Shown here one piece after another: positions 43,151 to 52,600 of a stretch of 64,000 nt of DNA. The number at the start of each line of letters is the position of its first letter. Within the stretch, counting starts at the first letter, position 1. A program made the position numbers and the translations under genes. The stretch covers positions 296,095-360,094 of the forward strand of contig NZ_BAABBO010000011.1 of assembly GCF_039538005.1 (NCBI RefSeq), written 5' to 3'. Under the pieces are notes generated by a model. The model did not search any database. It worked only from the letters and a program-made list of their open reading frames with translations, and was not told the origin of the DNA. This stretch comes from Allohahella marinimesophila. Its GTDB lineage: Bacteria > Pseudomonadota > Gammaproteobacteria > Pseudomonadales > Oleiphilaceae.

Positions 43151-44857
43151 ATGGCATTCGATCATCGCAAGTATCAGGCTTTCAAGCCGATCAGAAAGAC
43201 AGACCGTAAATGGCCGGACAAGGTCATTGAACAGGCGCCGCTATGGTGTTCGGTCGATCTTCGGGATGGCAACCAGGCGCTGGTCAATCCGATGAATGTC
43301 GAACAGAAGACGCGGCTCTTCGATCTGCTGGTCAAGATCGGTTTCAAGGAAATCGAGATTGGATTTCCGGCAGCCAGTCAGCCTGACTTCGATTTCTGCC
43401 GTAAGCTGATCGAAGAGAACCGCATACCGGACGATGTGACCGTACAGGCCCTGACACAGGCGCGGCCAGAATTGATCGCGCGCACCTACGAAGCCCTGGC
43501 TGGGGCAAAGCGTGCGGTGGTCCATCTGTACAATTCCACTTCCACCGTGCAGCGCGAGCAGGTGTTTCAGCTGGACAAAGCCGGCATCAAATCAATCGCC
43601 GTGCGTGGCGCAGAGTGGGTACTCGAGCATGCCCAGCAGCACCCCGACACCGACTGGACTTTCCAGTATTCCCCGGAAAGCTTTACCGGCACTGAACTAG
43701 ACTACGCCGTTGAGGTCATCGACGCGGTTTCTGCCGTGTGGCAGCCTCAGAATGGCCAGCGCATGATCATCAATCTGCCGGCTACGGTCGAAATGGCGAC
43801 GCCAAATGTCTTCGCCGATCAGATTGAGTGGGTCTGCGAGAACATGCAGCACCGGTCACATATCGAAATCAGTCTGCATACCCATAACGATAGAGGGTGT
43901 GGCGTAGCTGCGGCCGAGCTTGGTGTCATGGCTGGCGCCGATCGGATAGAGGGTACATTACTGGGTAATGGTGAACGAACCGGCAATATGGATATCGTGA
44001 CCATGGCGATGAATCTGTACTCACAGGGCATTGATCCGCAGCTTGACCTGAGCGACATGGCGGACATCATCAGAACCGTCGAAGCCTGCACGGAAATCAA
44101 TACCCATCCGCGGCATCCCTACGCCGGCGAACTGGTGTTCACTGCGTTTTCTGGCAGCCATCAGGATGCCATCCGCAAGTGCCTCAGCCGCTATCACGAG
44201 GGCGATATCTGGCAGGTGGCGTATCTGCCAATCGACCCGCGCGATCTGAACAGACGCTACGAGGAAGTGGTCAGAATCAACAGTCAGTCGGGCAAGGGTG
44301 GTGTAGCCTATGTGATCGAGCAGAGTATGGGCATCACACTACCGCGCTGGGCTCAGATTGAAATGAGTCGGCTCGTACAGCTGGAAACCGAACGCAGTGG
44401 CAAGGAAATTTCAGCTGCCGATATCAAGGGCGTGTTCGAGCACAACTTCATGGCCGTGAGTGATGAGTGGATCCTGCACACTTATGATATCCACCGAACC
44501 GATGACAGCGTCGTCGCTGAGCTCGAGATTGGCACAGGGCAAAAGCTGCAGGGAGAGGGCCATGGTGTCATCGAAGCAGTCGTCGCAGCCATTCAGAGCA
44601 ACTTCGATCTCGCGATCAGCATCGAGAATTACGACGAATTCGCTATCGGTCTTGGCACCACCGCCCAGGCCATCTGTTGCCTGAGACTGAGAAACGCCAG
44701 TGACGATGGGGCAGGACAGATGTGCAGTGCGGCGGCCATCGCCGAGGATACAACGTCGACCGCGATTCAGGCGCTACTGACTGGCGCGGCCCGCCTGCAG
44801 GGCCAGATTTCAGCTGCAGGCTTCAGACAGTTGACGTCCGAAGCTGTGCTCGTATAG
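43151..44857 (+). CDS. leuA: 2-isopropylmalate synthase
   Basis: LeuA condenses acetyl-CoA with 2-ketoisovalerate, the first committed step of leucine synthesis. The 568-residue protein is of the long (actinobacterial/pseudomonad) class rather than the E. coli class. Catalytic barrel: WCSVDLRDGNQALVNPM at about 33-49, HLYNSTSTVQRE, and the metal histidines in SLHTHNDRGCGVAAAELG. The C-terminal regulatory LeuA dimer domain (about 430-560) contains GEGHGVIEAVVAAI and is normally the site of leucine feedback. It stands alone, divergent from an Lrp-type regulator. Confidence 0.95.
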   Translation: MAFDHRKYQAFKPIRKTDRKWPDKVIEQAPLWCSVDLRDGNQALVNPMNVEQKTRLFDLLVKIGFKEIEIGFPAASQPDFDFCRKLIEENRIPDDVTVQALTQARPELIARTYEALAGAKRAVVHLYNSTSTVQREQVFQLDKAGIKSIAVRGAEWVLEHAQQHPDTDWTFQYSPESFTGTELDYAVEVIDAVSAVWQPQNGQRMIINLPATVEMATPNVFADQIEWVCENMQHRSHIEISLHTHNDRGCGVAAAELGVMAGADRIEGTLLGNGERTGNMDIVTMAMNLYSQGIDPQLDLSDMADIIRTVEACTEINTHPRHPYAGELVFTAFSGSHQDAIRKCLSRYHEGDIWQVAYLPIDPRDLNRRYEEVVRINSQSGKGGVAYVIEQSMGITLPRWAQIEMSRLVQLETERSGKEISAADIKGVFEHNFMAVSDEWILHTYDIHRTDDSVVAELEIGTGQKLQGEGHGVIEAVVAAIQSNFDLAISIENYDEFAIGLGTTAQAICCLRLRNASDDGAGQMCSAAAIAEDTTSTAIQALLTGAARLQGQISAAGFRQLTSEAVLV

Positions 44858-44876
44858 CAAGGTTGTGCGGGGCTGA

Positions 44877-45386
44877 TCAGGCTTCGCCACGCGCCGGGTA
44901 ATTCTTCTCAACCACAAAGTCGATGGCCTTGAGCAAGTCGTCCAGTGCTGGCCGCGCAAAAGGCATGCTCTGGATCGATGAGGCATAGATCGTGTTGTCG
45001 GGTCGGACCAGATGCAGAGCGGGCTCGCTGAAACGGTCGGGTTCCTTGTCGCTGACAGCCTCTGAAATATAAAGATCCCAACCTCTCGCGGCCGCTTCGG
45101 TGAGTCCATAGCCGACCGTCAGCGCCTCCAGCCCCCAGTCCTTCACACTCTGCTCGGCGCGCTCCTTGTCATCCATCGACACGGCAATGACGTTGACGCC
45201 ACGATTCCTGAAGTCGCCCAAATTTTTTTCCAGTGTCTGCAGGTAGGTCTTGCACACGGGGCAATGCATTCCCCGGTAGAACACCAGCAGGGTAAAAGTG
45301 TCCGGTGTCTGATCGGCAAGGGACCACGACTGGCCACCAACGGTATCCAGGTTCAGCTCGATGGCTTGCATGCGCGGTTGGGTCAT
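44877..45386 (-). CDS. Peroxiredoxin-like (AhpC/TSA superfamily) protein
   Basis: A thioredoxin-fold protein of 169 residues. The active-site region is RGMHCPVCKTYLQTLEKN: the Cys after the family Pro-x-x pattern is present as CPVC, a CxxC arrangement seen in the peroxiredoxin-like family rather than the T-x-x-C of typical peroxiredoxins. VIAVSMDDKERAEQSVKDWG follows. A good site, AAGGAGAACGAG, precedes the ATG. A role in peroxide or thiol metabolism is inferred. It converges on leuA with a 19-base gap. Confidence 0.82.
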   Translation of the reverse strand: MTQPRMQAIELNLDTVGGQSWSLADQTPDTFTLLVFYRGMHCPVCKTYLQTLEKNLGDFRNRGVNVIAVSMDDKERAEQSVKDWGLEALTVGYGLTEAAARGWDLYISEAVSDKEPDRFSEPALHLVRPDNTIYASSIQSMPFARPALDDLLKAIDFVVEKNYPARGEA

Positions 45387-45472
45387 CTCGTTCTCCTTGT
45401 TCAGGGTTCAGGTGATACCTTCTGCATACGTGGGGCGGAAACAATGGTAGCAATCCCCGAGTTAACTACCAC

Positions 45473-45490
45473 CTGTCATCTTTCTGTTAC
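45473..45490 (+). promoter_or_regulatory. Predicted PHO box upstream of the extracellular nuclease gene
   Basis: CTGTCATCTTTCTGTTAC has the exact 7+4+7 layout of a PHO box. The first 7-mer equals the consensus CTGTCAT and the second differs by one base from CTGTCAC. It is 69 bases before the nuclease start, a usual distance for a Pho-regulated promoter. Confidence 0.82.
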
Positions 45491-45558
45491 TTAAGGTCGC
45501 CAGACTGTGCTGCTCGTGCCTCAGCGGCAAGACCAGAAACAATACACAGGCAGTCACC

Positions 45559-48189
45559 ATGAAACAGACCTTCCACCCAGCACTGCGGCCACTCACCGTC
45601 GCTGTTCTTTTAGCGCAGACCTTTGGTGTCTCTGCAGCCGATGACCTCTATATCTCGGAATATATCGAGGGCTCGAGCAATAACAAGGCGCTCGAAATCG
45701 CCAATACCACCGGCGCAGACATCGATCTGGCTGCCTATGAAGTGCAGTACTTCTTCAATGGCTCACTCACAGCAGGCACGACGCTCAATCTGACCGGCAC
45801 CGTACCTGCCGGTGAGGTCTACGTGGTGGCTTCGTCAGCAGCCAACGACACAATTCTGGGCCAGGCTGATTTCACCAGCGGCTCCAGCTTTTATAACGGC
45901 GATGATGCCATCACCTTGCTCAATGGCGGCGTTGTCGTGGACTCGATCGGCCAGATCGGTACGGATCCCGGCAGTCAATGGGGCGATTCGAACAATGGCA
46001 CCCAGAACCAGACGCTACGTCGAAAGAGCAATGTTACAGCTGGCGACACCAATGCCGACGATGCGTTTGATCCATCCCTCGAATGGGATGCGTTTCCCCA
46101 GGATACGTTCGACGGTCTGGGCAGCCTCGATGGCGCGAATCCGGGCGATGGCGATGGCGACGACGGCGATACAGGTGGCGTAGCCGCTGGACAGTGTGGC
46201 GAGACGGCTACATTCATTCACGTGGTTCAGGGCAGTGGCAACAGTTCACCACTTGTCGATAGCGCTGTCATTGTTGAAGGTCTTGTCACCGCCGTTCGTG
46301 AAGACGGCTTCTTCATTCAGGAAGAAGTCGCTGACGAAGATGGCGACCCTGCCACTTCTGAAGGCCTCTTCATCGTCTCGGCCGAGGCGCCAGTTGTTGG
46401 CAATATCGCACGCGTGGCCGGCTCTGTAGGCGAATTCTTCGGCCGTACCCAACTGGCTGATGTCAGTGATATCGTTGACTGTGCAGTCACGGCAGAGGCA
46501 AGCTCAACATTGATTTCTCTGCCGCTTCAGGCCGGAGCAGATCTGGAGTCTCTCGAAGGCATGCAAGTTCGCGTGGCGGATCTGAAAATAAGCGATGTAA
46601 ACGATCTCTGGCGTTTCGGTGAAGTGGGTCTGAGCAACGAGATCAAGCGTCAGCCAACGGATGTGTATGCACCGGGCACCAGCGAGTACGAAGCCCTCGT
46701 CGCGGCCAATGCGGAAAATCAGGTCTACCTGGAAGACACCAGCGCAGCCAGCTTTCCACCGGAGCTCAGTTTCTATACGCAGTTCAGCTACAGCAACACG
46801 ATCAGAATTGGCGATATCGTTTCTGCAGCGGGTCCGCTGAATTTCAGCTTCGGCAAATACAAGATCAACCCCACTGAACCCGTCGTAGTCATCGGTACTC
46901 GTGAAGCGCTGCCAGAACTTCAGTCAGGCAATCTGACCATCGCGAGCTTCAACGTGCTCAACTACTTCAATGGTGAAGTGCAGGCCGATGGTACCGTGTC
47001 CTTCGACTACTCGGCGAATCGTGGCGCCAGTAGTCCTGAAGCCTTTGAGTTGCAGCAGGCGCGTATCGTCGATGCCATCCGAAAACTCGATGCGGATGTC
47101 ATCGGTCTGATGGAAATCGAGAACGATGGTTACGACCAGTCGAGTGCCATTCAGTCGCTCGTCGATGCCGTCAATGCCGATATCCCCGAAGCGGAGCAGT
47201 TCGCTTTCGTGGCTACCGCTGATGGGGGCCTGCTGGGCACTGATGCGATAGCGGTCGGCTTGCTGTATCGGCCTGCTGTCGTGACACCTGATGGTATTGC
47301 AAAAGAGGTCCCGATGCCGATTCAGACCCTTGAAAACGGCAATCTGGTACAGATGCGAACGGCGCTTCTGCAGAGCTTCAGTCATGTCGACACCGAAGAG
47401 CGTTTCGCAGTGGCCGTCAATCACTTCAAGTCGAAGGGCTCGCAGTGTCTCGAAGATGGCGCGTCACCTACCTTGATCGACACGGCTCAGGGCAGCTGTA
47501 ACGCGCTGAGAGTGTCTGCAGCGATCACGCTTGGCGAAGCGATGACATCCGCTGACCTGCCAGAGCGGCTCATGATTCTGGGCGATCTCAATGCCTACAG
47601 TGCAGAAGACCCAATCGCGATACTGACCGAATATGATCCTGCGGAGCGGGGTTACACCATCAAGACTGCTATGAATACTGCAGCTGACGGTGGCGCATCG
47701 GTCGAAGTGACAGAGACTTTCGGCTACACGAATGTTGCCGAGCAGTTCGACCCGAATGGCTTCTCGTACTGGTTCTTCGGTAGCGGTCAGGTAGGCAGTC
47801 TCGACCATATTCTGGTGAACGACGCGATGCTCGACGATATCGTCGATGCAACGCACTGGAATATCAATGCGCCTGAGCCCTATCAGCTGCAGTACGACCA
47901 GGCCCTGCGATTCTACCCTGACTCAGAAGGCTACAGCTTCACGGAAGTCGGGCCATATCGCAGTTCGGACCACGACCCCTTCCTGGTGTCCCTGAATCTG
48001 GAAGCGGCTGCACCAGCCACGCCAGTCGGCGACTTCAACAAGGACGGTCGTATCACCGGCAAGGATCTCGCTGCGCTCATTGGTCAGCTGTATCGCAAGG
48101 TCACTGACACCAATGCCCAGTTCGATCTGACTGGTGACGGCAGGATTACGCTGAAAGACTTCTTTGCCTTCCTGCGTCTGCTTCGCTAA
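45559..48189 (+). CDS. ExeM/NucH-family extracellular endonuclease with lamin-tail and dockerin-like domains
   Basis: A secreted DNase of 876 residues, likely releasing nucleotides from environmental DNA. Order: signal peptide (about 1-27, SAADDLYIS), lamin-tail domain (about 28-165), acidic Gly/Asp linker, OB-fold domain (about 210-310 with VEGLVTAVREDGFFIQEE), then an endonuclease/exonuclease/phosphatase catalytic domain (about 455-815) with LTIASFNVLNYFNG, DVIGLMEIENDG, HFKSKGS, MILGDLNAYSAEDP and YRSSDHDPFLVS. The C-terminus (about 824-876) carries two EF-hand-like dockerin loops (DFNKDGRITGKD and DLTGDGRITLKD). A PHO box lies upstream and a terminator downstream. Confidence 0.92.
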   Translation: MKQTFHPALRPLTVAVLLAQTFGVSAADDLYISEYIEGSSNNKALEIANTTGADIDLAAYEVQYFFNGSLTAGTTLNLTGTVPAGEVYVVASSAANDTILGQADFTSGSSFYNGDDAITLLNGGVVVDSIGQIGTDPGSQWGDSNNGTQNQTLRRKSNVTAGDTNADDAFDPSLEWDAFPQDTFDGLGSLDGANPGDGDGDDGDTGGVAAGQCGETATFIHVVQGSGNSSPLVDSAVIVEGLVTAVREDGFFIQEEVADEDGDPATSEGLFIVSAEAPVVGNIARVAGSVGEFFGRTQLADVSDIVDCAVTAEASSTLISLPLQAGADLESLEGMQVRVADLKISDVNDLWRFGEVGLSNEIKRQPTDVYAPGTSEYEALVAANAENQVYLEDTSAASFPPELSFYTQFSYSNTIRIGDIVSAAGPLNFSFGKYKINPTEPVVVIGTREALPELQSGNLTIASFNVLNYFNGEVQADGTVSFDYSANRGASSPEAFELQQARIVDAIRKLDADVIGLMEIENDGYDQSSAIQSLVDAVNADIPEAEQFAFVATADGGLLGTDAIAVGLLYRPAVVTPDGIAKEVPMPIQTLENGNLVQMRTALLQSFSHVDTEERFAVAVNHFKSKGSQCLEDGASPTLIDTAQGSCNALRVSAAITLGEAMTSADLPERLMILGDLNAYSAEDPIAILTEYDPAERGYTIKTAMNTAADGGASVEVTETFGYTNVAEQFDPNGFSYWFFGSGQVGSLDHILVNDAMLDDIVDATHWNINAPEPYQLQYDQALRFYPDSEGYSFTEVGPYRSSDHDPFLVSLNLEAAAPATPVGDFNKDGRITGKDLAALIGQLYRKVTDTNAQFDLTGDGRITLKDFFAFLRLLR

Positions 48190-48215
48190 CAGTTCGCTGT
48201 ATCAACACTGTAATT

Positions 48216-48237
48216 AAAAGCCTCTTCGGAGGCTTTT
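48216..48237 (+). terminator. Rho-independent terminator after the nuclease gene
   Basis: AAAAGCCTC-TTCG-GAGGCTTTT: a perfect 9-bp stem with a UUCG tetraloop and a T-rich 3' arm, 27 bases after the stop codon. It separates the nuclease transcript from the PHO box of the next gene. Confidence 0.92.
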
Positions 48238-48243
48238 GTGTGT

Positions 48244-48283
48244 GCGTCATGGAATCGTCATGAAGGTGCAACAAAACCGTCAC
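48244..48283 (+). promoter_or_regulatory. Tandem PHO boxes upstream of the 5'-nucleotidase-like gene
   Basis: Four 7-mers start exactly 11 bases apart: GCGTCAT (48244), TCGTCAT (48255), GTGCAAC (48266) and CCGTCAC (48277), joined by 4-bp spacers. This equals two adjacent PHO boxes. They lie 68-107 bases before the start of a phosphoesterase gene, as in strongly induced Pho promoters. Confidence 0.85.
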
Positions 48284-48350
48284 AGCGCGTCCGCACACTC
48301 TGCGCTTTAGCAGATCATAAGGTTTGCGCAAGGTCTTTACGGAGTAGACG

Positions 48351-50369
48351 ATGAACTATCTGAATTTCAGAACATTTGGCATGAGCGCACTGCTCGTTGT
48401 CGCGCTGAGCGCCTGCAGCGACGACGACGATGACGATAAGCGCCCGGCGCCTGATACCGAAGAAACAGCAGGCTTTACCCTTCAGCTTCTACATATGGCC
48501 GATATCGACGGCTCTAACGCCGATGCGCTGGCGAACGTCAGCAGCTTCGCTGCCATCGTGGCTGGCCTCCGCGCCGAATACCCTGAAAAGACCCTGTTCG
48601 TCAGTTCAGGCGACAACATCATTCCAGGCTCGCGCTACACGGCCTCAAGTGATGAATCATTTGCTGGCGTGCCTGGTGTAGCCGAACCTGGCAATGGCCG
48701 TGCAGATATTGCTTTCCTCAACGCCATGGGTGTGCAGGCTTCTGCCGTAGGCAACCATGACATGGACGCAGGTCCCGGCGAATTTGCGACCCTGTTGCTG
48801 GCCGATGGCAACTACCCCGGCACTCAGTTTCCCTACCTGAGTAGCAACCTGGATTTCTCCACTGATAGCAACACTGCGCCACTCGTTGTCGCTGATGGTC
48901 AGGCTGCTGATACTATTCCGAACGCGCTGGCAAAATCAGCCGTCATCACCGTTGACGGCGAGCAGATTGGTCTCGTCGGGGCAACGACGCCAACTCAGGA
49001 AGTCATCACATCCACAGGTGATGTCACAGTACTGCCAGCCAGTGACGCCATCCCCGAGCTGGCTGCCATCATCCAGAGTTCAGTGGATGCACTGACTGCA
49101 GCGGGAATCGACAAGATCATACTGCTGTCGCACATGCAGCAAATCGCGGTTGAAAAGCAACTGGCGACCCTGCTTCGTGACGTCGACATCATTATTGCCG
49201 GCGGCTCGAACACGCTTCTGGCTGATGACACCGACCGTCTCCGGGCCGGTGATGTTGCCGCTGATGATTATCCACTGTTCTTCAACTCGGCTGCTGCTCA
49301 GCCTGTCGCCCTCGTGAACGTGGATGCAGATTACAAATATCTCGGTCGCCTGGTTGTAGGTTTTGACGCCAATGGTGTCGTGATCGAAGAAAGCATAAAT
49401 GCTGCGGAAAGCGGAGCCTATGTCGCTGACGCGGAAACTGTCACAGCTGTGAACGGTACAGCGAATGCCACTGTGGACGCTGTCGTCACCGCCGTAAATG
49501 ATGTGCTGCTGGCGAAAGAAGGCAATATTCTGGGCAACTCCAGCGTATACCTGAATGGTCAGCGTGGTTCGGTGAGAACAGAGGAAACCAATCTCGGTAA
49601 TCTGACGGCCGACGCCAACCTGTTCTATGCGCGCCTGCAAGATCCGGCTGTCGACATCTCGTTCAAGAATGGTGGCGGTATCCGCTCTGACATCGGTACC
49701 TTCTTCTATCCTGCAGGCTCCACGAATCCAGATGACCTGACCTATGTCTCTACGCAGGCTTTCCCGGCTGCAGGCAAGGCAGCTGGCGATATATCACAGT
49801 TCGATATCGAGAGCGCACTGGCCTTCAATAACGGTCTCACCCTGATCGATGTCACGGCTCAGGAGCTCAAGGACATATTGGAAACTGCCGTCAGTGAAGT
49901 AGAAAACGTAGGCGGCGCCTTTCCACAGATTGGTGGTATGAGCTTCACCTATGATCCATCAGCGATTGCTCAGGTCGTCGATGCGACCACCAGTGCGGTC
50001 ACAGTGCCCGGGGAGCGTGTCCGCTCACTGATGGTCGGAAACACCGCTGTAGTGACTGATGGTGTCTTGGATACTGGCAAAGGGCCGTTCCGCATGGTCG
50101 CGCTCAATTTCCTTGTCAACGGCGGCTTTGGTGTCACGACGGCAAATCCTGCTCGTGTCGACCTGGTGCTCGATGCTGAAGTGCTCACCAGCATCGACAT
50201 GTCGGCAAACGATCCGGGTGCTGCAGACTTTGCAGCGAGCGGAACTGAGCAGGATGCGCTGGCAGAATACCTGAAAGCGACCTACCCGGATGCCAACTCG
50301 CCGTTCTCGATGGCTGACTCGATTGCCGATCCAGCAGTCGTTGATACCAGGATTCAGACAGTTCAGTAA
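48351..50369 (+). CDS. UshA-like metallophosphatase/5'-nucleotidase lipoprotein
   Basis: A predicted outer-surface or periplasmic lipoprotein of 672 residues that removes phosphate from nucleotides. The signal ends in the lipobox ALSAC (about residue 23), followed by a run of six Asp. The metallophosphoesterase domain (about 42-340) shows LLHMADIDG, VSSGDN, ASAVGNHDMDAGP and ILLSHMQQIAVEK. The first metal motif has Asp-Ile-Asp where UshA has Asp-His-His, a variant seen in related families. The C-terminal 5'-nucleotidase domain (about 390-620) has EETNLGNLTADA and FKNGGGIRSDIG. It follows the nuclease gene, and both have PHO boxes. Confidence 0.9.
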   Translation: MNYLNFRTFGMSALLVVALSACSDDDDDDKRPAPDTEETAGFTLQLLHMADIDGSNADALANVSSFAAIVAGLRAEYPEKTLFVSSGDNIIPGSRYTASSDESFAGVPGVAEPGNGRADIAFLNAMGVQASAVGNHDMDAGPGEFATLLLADGNYPGTQFPYLSSNLDFSTDSNTAPLVVADGQAADTIPNALAKSAVITVDGEQIGLVGATTPTQEVITSTGDVTVLPASDAIPELAAIIQSSVDALTAAGIDKIILLSHMQQIAVEKQLATLLRDVDIIIAGGSNTLLADDTDRLRAGDVAADDYPLFFNSAAAQPVALVNVDADYKYLGRLVVGFDANGVVIEESINAAESGAYVADAETVTAVNGTANATVDAVVTAVNDVLLAKEGNILGNSSVYLNGQRGSVRTEETNLGNLTADANLFYARLQDPAVDISFKNGGGIRSDIGTFFYPAGSTNPDDLTYVSTQAFPAAGKAAGDISQFDIESALAFNNGLTLIDVTAQELKDILETAVSEVENVGGAFPQIGGMSFTYDPSAIAQVVDATTSAVTVPGERVRSLMVGNTAVVTDGVLDTGKGPFRMVALNFLVNGGFGVTTANPARVDLVLDAEVLTSIDMSANDPGAADFAASGTEQDALAEYLKATYPDANSPFSMADSIADPAVVDTRIQTVQ

Positions 50370-50395
50370 CAGATCACTACAAAAGTAGATATCCC

Positions 50396-50422
50396 GCGCC
50401 AGGGCTAGCCCCTGGCGCTTTT
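50396..50422 (+). terminator. Rho-independent terminator after the 5'-nucleotidase gene
   Basis: GCGCCAGGG-CTAGC-CCCTGGCGC: a perfect 9-bp GC-rich stem followed by TTTT, 27 bases after the stop codon. Confidence 0.92.
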
Positions 50423-50524
50423 CGTTAGCGTTCCCTTGCTGTAAGTCTCCTCGCGCTCACCTGCTTAAATATTGGTTATTGCTACACTTAATGAAACTGG
50501 TTTAAGTGTTTTGGCGGTAAGCAA

Positions 50525-52453
50525 GTGTCGTTTCCAGCACAACTCGTTCACATTGGCTTCAAGACAAGTCGGCTATATGTCGGGCTGCTGCTGTTGGTGT
50601 GCCTGAGTTTTAGCTCGCTGGCCTCGGCTGTGACCCCGGTGGTGGACCGTGGGCAAGGCGCTTTCGACCTGAGCGGCCATGTCAGCTATTTCACAGGTGC
50701 AAGCTCCGAATTCACAGTGAACGACATGTCGACCGGCAATAACGATGTGTCATGGCAGGCCCACCAGAGCGAGGGTGCGCTCAGTTTGAGATATCAGACT
50801 GAACCGGCCTGGGTACGTATCGCGCTGATCAATGAACAGACCACGGCTGCAGACTATGTCATCGAAGTCGCCTGGCCGCTGATTCCCTCACTCGACTTCT
50901 ACCTGGTCACAGATGATGGCGTCCTGCACCAGGCGAGCGGACAACTTGTCGAGGAAGCGCTGCAACCTCTGGCCCATCGAAATGAACTGTTTCCGTTTCA
51001 GCTGGCAGCCGGCCAGGCCGGTACGGTCTATATGAGAGTGGTGTCGGATGGCACCATCCTGCTGCCGCTCTACCTTTGGTCGCAGGCCGAATTCTTTGAA
51101 TATGATAGCAGTATCAATCTGTTACTGGGTCTGTTCTTCGGCGCCATGGGGGTCATGGCGCTTTACAACCTGTCGCTGGCCTTGCTGACCCGCGACAAGC
51201 CTTATCTGTCTTACGTGCTGTACGTCATTGCCCTTGCTGCTTTTCAGGCCAACGTGACAGGTGTGGGTGGCCTCTATCTCTGGCCGGATTGGCTCGAATT
51301 CAGGCTCATGAGCTACGGCATCACTTCTGGTCTTGGCTTTACGGCAGCGACCATATTTACCATCCAGTTTCTGGAACTGCGGAAAAGTCCCTGGCTGTAC
51401 CGAATTTCGGTGGGCATTCTGTTTTTCTGGGTCGCTGTCGTTCTGATGACGCCTTTCTTTTCCAAAGCCCTATTGGGCGCCCTCGGGTTTCCCATGGGTT
51501 TGGCGTCCTGCGTTTTTGCCTGGGCCGCTGCCGCCTACCTGGCCTTCAAGGGGCATCGCTCCGCGCTATATTTCGTGATCGCCTGGAGCTTCCTCATCGT
51601 AGGCGCCAGCCTGTATATAGCCTCCATGGCAGGCATCGTGCCACGCACCCCCGTTACCGAGTACGCCCAGGCCATCGGCTCGCTTATTGAGGTCGTGCTC
51701 CTGTCTTTCGCCCTCGCGGAACGCATCAATCGCAGTAATGCAGAGCGAGTGGCGGCTCAATCAGCATCACTGAGTCTGGCCAGTCAGCTTGCCAGGGAGC
51801 GAGCCGAGAAAATCGAAGCCCAGGAACAGGCGATAGCTGTCCAGGCGCAGGCGACCGAGGTGCTCGAAGCGAAGGTGAAGGAACGAACGCAGGCGCTGAG
51901 CAAGCTGAACAGTGAGCTTGAGAAGGCCAGCCAGACCGACCCTTTGACTGGTATCAGCAACAGGCGTCATTTCGAAGCGGAGTTCGCACGCCTGCTGAAA
52001 ATATGCAACCGGGCCGAGCAGTCTCTCACGCTCATGTTCATCGACGCCGACCATTTCAAGCAGATCAATGACGTGTACGGCCATGCCGCAGGCGACGAGT
52101 GCCTGCGCCAACTCAGCGCTTGTGTTCAGCAGAACCTGTGCCGGGCAGGGGATCTGTTCGCCCGTTTCGGCGGTGAAGAATTTGTCGTGGCCATGCCAAT
52201 GACCAGCCCCGAAGTAGCCCGCAGTCTCGCCGAAAAAATAAAACTGCGGATTGCAGAACTGCGCGTGTCAGTAGCGCCAGACCTCGCAGGCAAGCCCGCT
52301 CAGGTCTGTCGCTTTACCGTGAGCATGGGCATCGCGGGCTGGGTTCCGCAGCAGGACGAAACTTCCGACAAGCTGCTCAAGGCAGCCGACGCCATGCTCT
52401 ACCGCGCAAAGGATTCAGGGCGAAACAGAATTGACGTCTGGTCTGCAAGCTAA
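50525..52453 (+). CDS. 7TMR-DISM diguanylate cyclase (GTG start)
   Basis: A membrane-bound diguanylate cyclase of 642 residues. A signal peptide (about 15-36) is followed by an extracellular 7TMR-DISMED2 sensor domain (about 40-185), seven membrane helices (about 198-395), a coiled coil (about 400-465) and a GGDEF domain with FGGEEF (GGEEF at 549-553) and FIDADHFKQINDVYGHAAGD. The motif is complete, so activity is expected. The extracellular domain resembles carbohydrate-binding folds, but the ligand is unknown. The start is GTG. No adjacent partner gene is obvious. Confidence 0.92.
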   Translation: MSFPAQLVHIGFKTSRLYVGLLLLVCLSFSSLASAVTPVVDRGQGAFDLSGHVSYFTGASSEFTVNDMSTGNNDVSWQAHQSEGALSLRYQTEPAWVRIALINEQTTAADYVIEVAWPLIPSLDFYLVTDDGVLHQASGQLVEEALQPLAHRNELFPFQLAAGQAGTVYMRVVSDGTILLPLYLWSQAEFFEYDSSINLLLGLFFGAMGVMALYNLSLALLTRDKPYLSYVLYVIALAAFQANVTGVGGLYLWPDWLEFRLMSYGITSGLGFTAATIFTIQFLELRKSPWLYRISVGILFFWVAVVLMTPFFSKALLGALGFPMGLASCVFAWAAAAYLAFKGHRSALYFVIAWSFLIVGASLYIASMAGIVPRTPVTEYAQAIGSLIEVVLLSFALAERINRSNAERVAAQSASLSLASQLARERAEKIEAQEQAIAVQAQATEVLEAKVKERTQALSKLNSELEKASQTDPLTGISNRRHFEAEFARLLKICNRAEQSLTLMFIDADHFKQINDVYGHAAGDECLRQLSACVQQNLCRAGDLFARFGGEEFVVAMPMTSPEVARSLAEKIKLRIAELRVSVAPDLAGKPAQVCRFTVSMGIAGWVPQQDETSDKLLKAADAMLYRAKDSGRNRIDVWSAS

Positions 52454-52492
52454 GCGAAAGCAAACCATTCATATAAACTACATCTATACGCT

Positions 52493-52521
52493 ACGTAACC
52501 TTTTTTCCTCCCCCCCGTAAC
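52493..52521 (+). promoter_or_regulatory. Weak PHO box-like repeats upstream of the DUF4331 gene
   Basis: ACGTAAC (52493) and CCGTAAC (52515) are spaced exactly 22 bases apart, two PHO periods, and resemble CTGTNAC variants. The unit between them (TTTCCTC) does not match. It is about 80-108 bases upstream of the gene. The similarity is low and listed only because of the exact spacing. Confidence 0.3.
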
Positions 52522-52600
52522 TGAAGTCAGCTCAGTCGACAATCCGGCATCTCGGACTGCGTGAGCTGCACTACTTGAACTGCCAGAAGCAGGGGGATTA

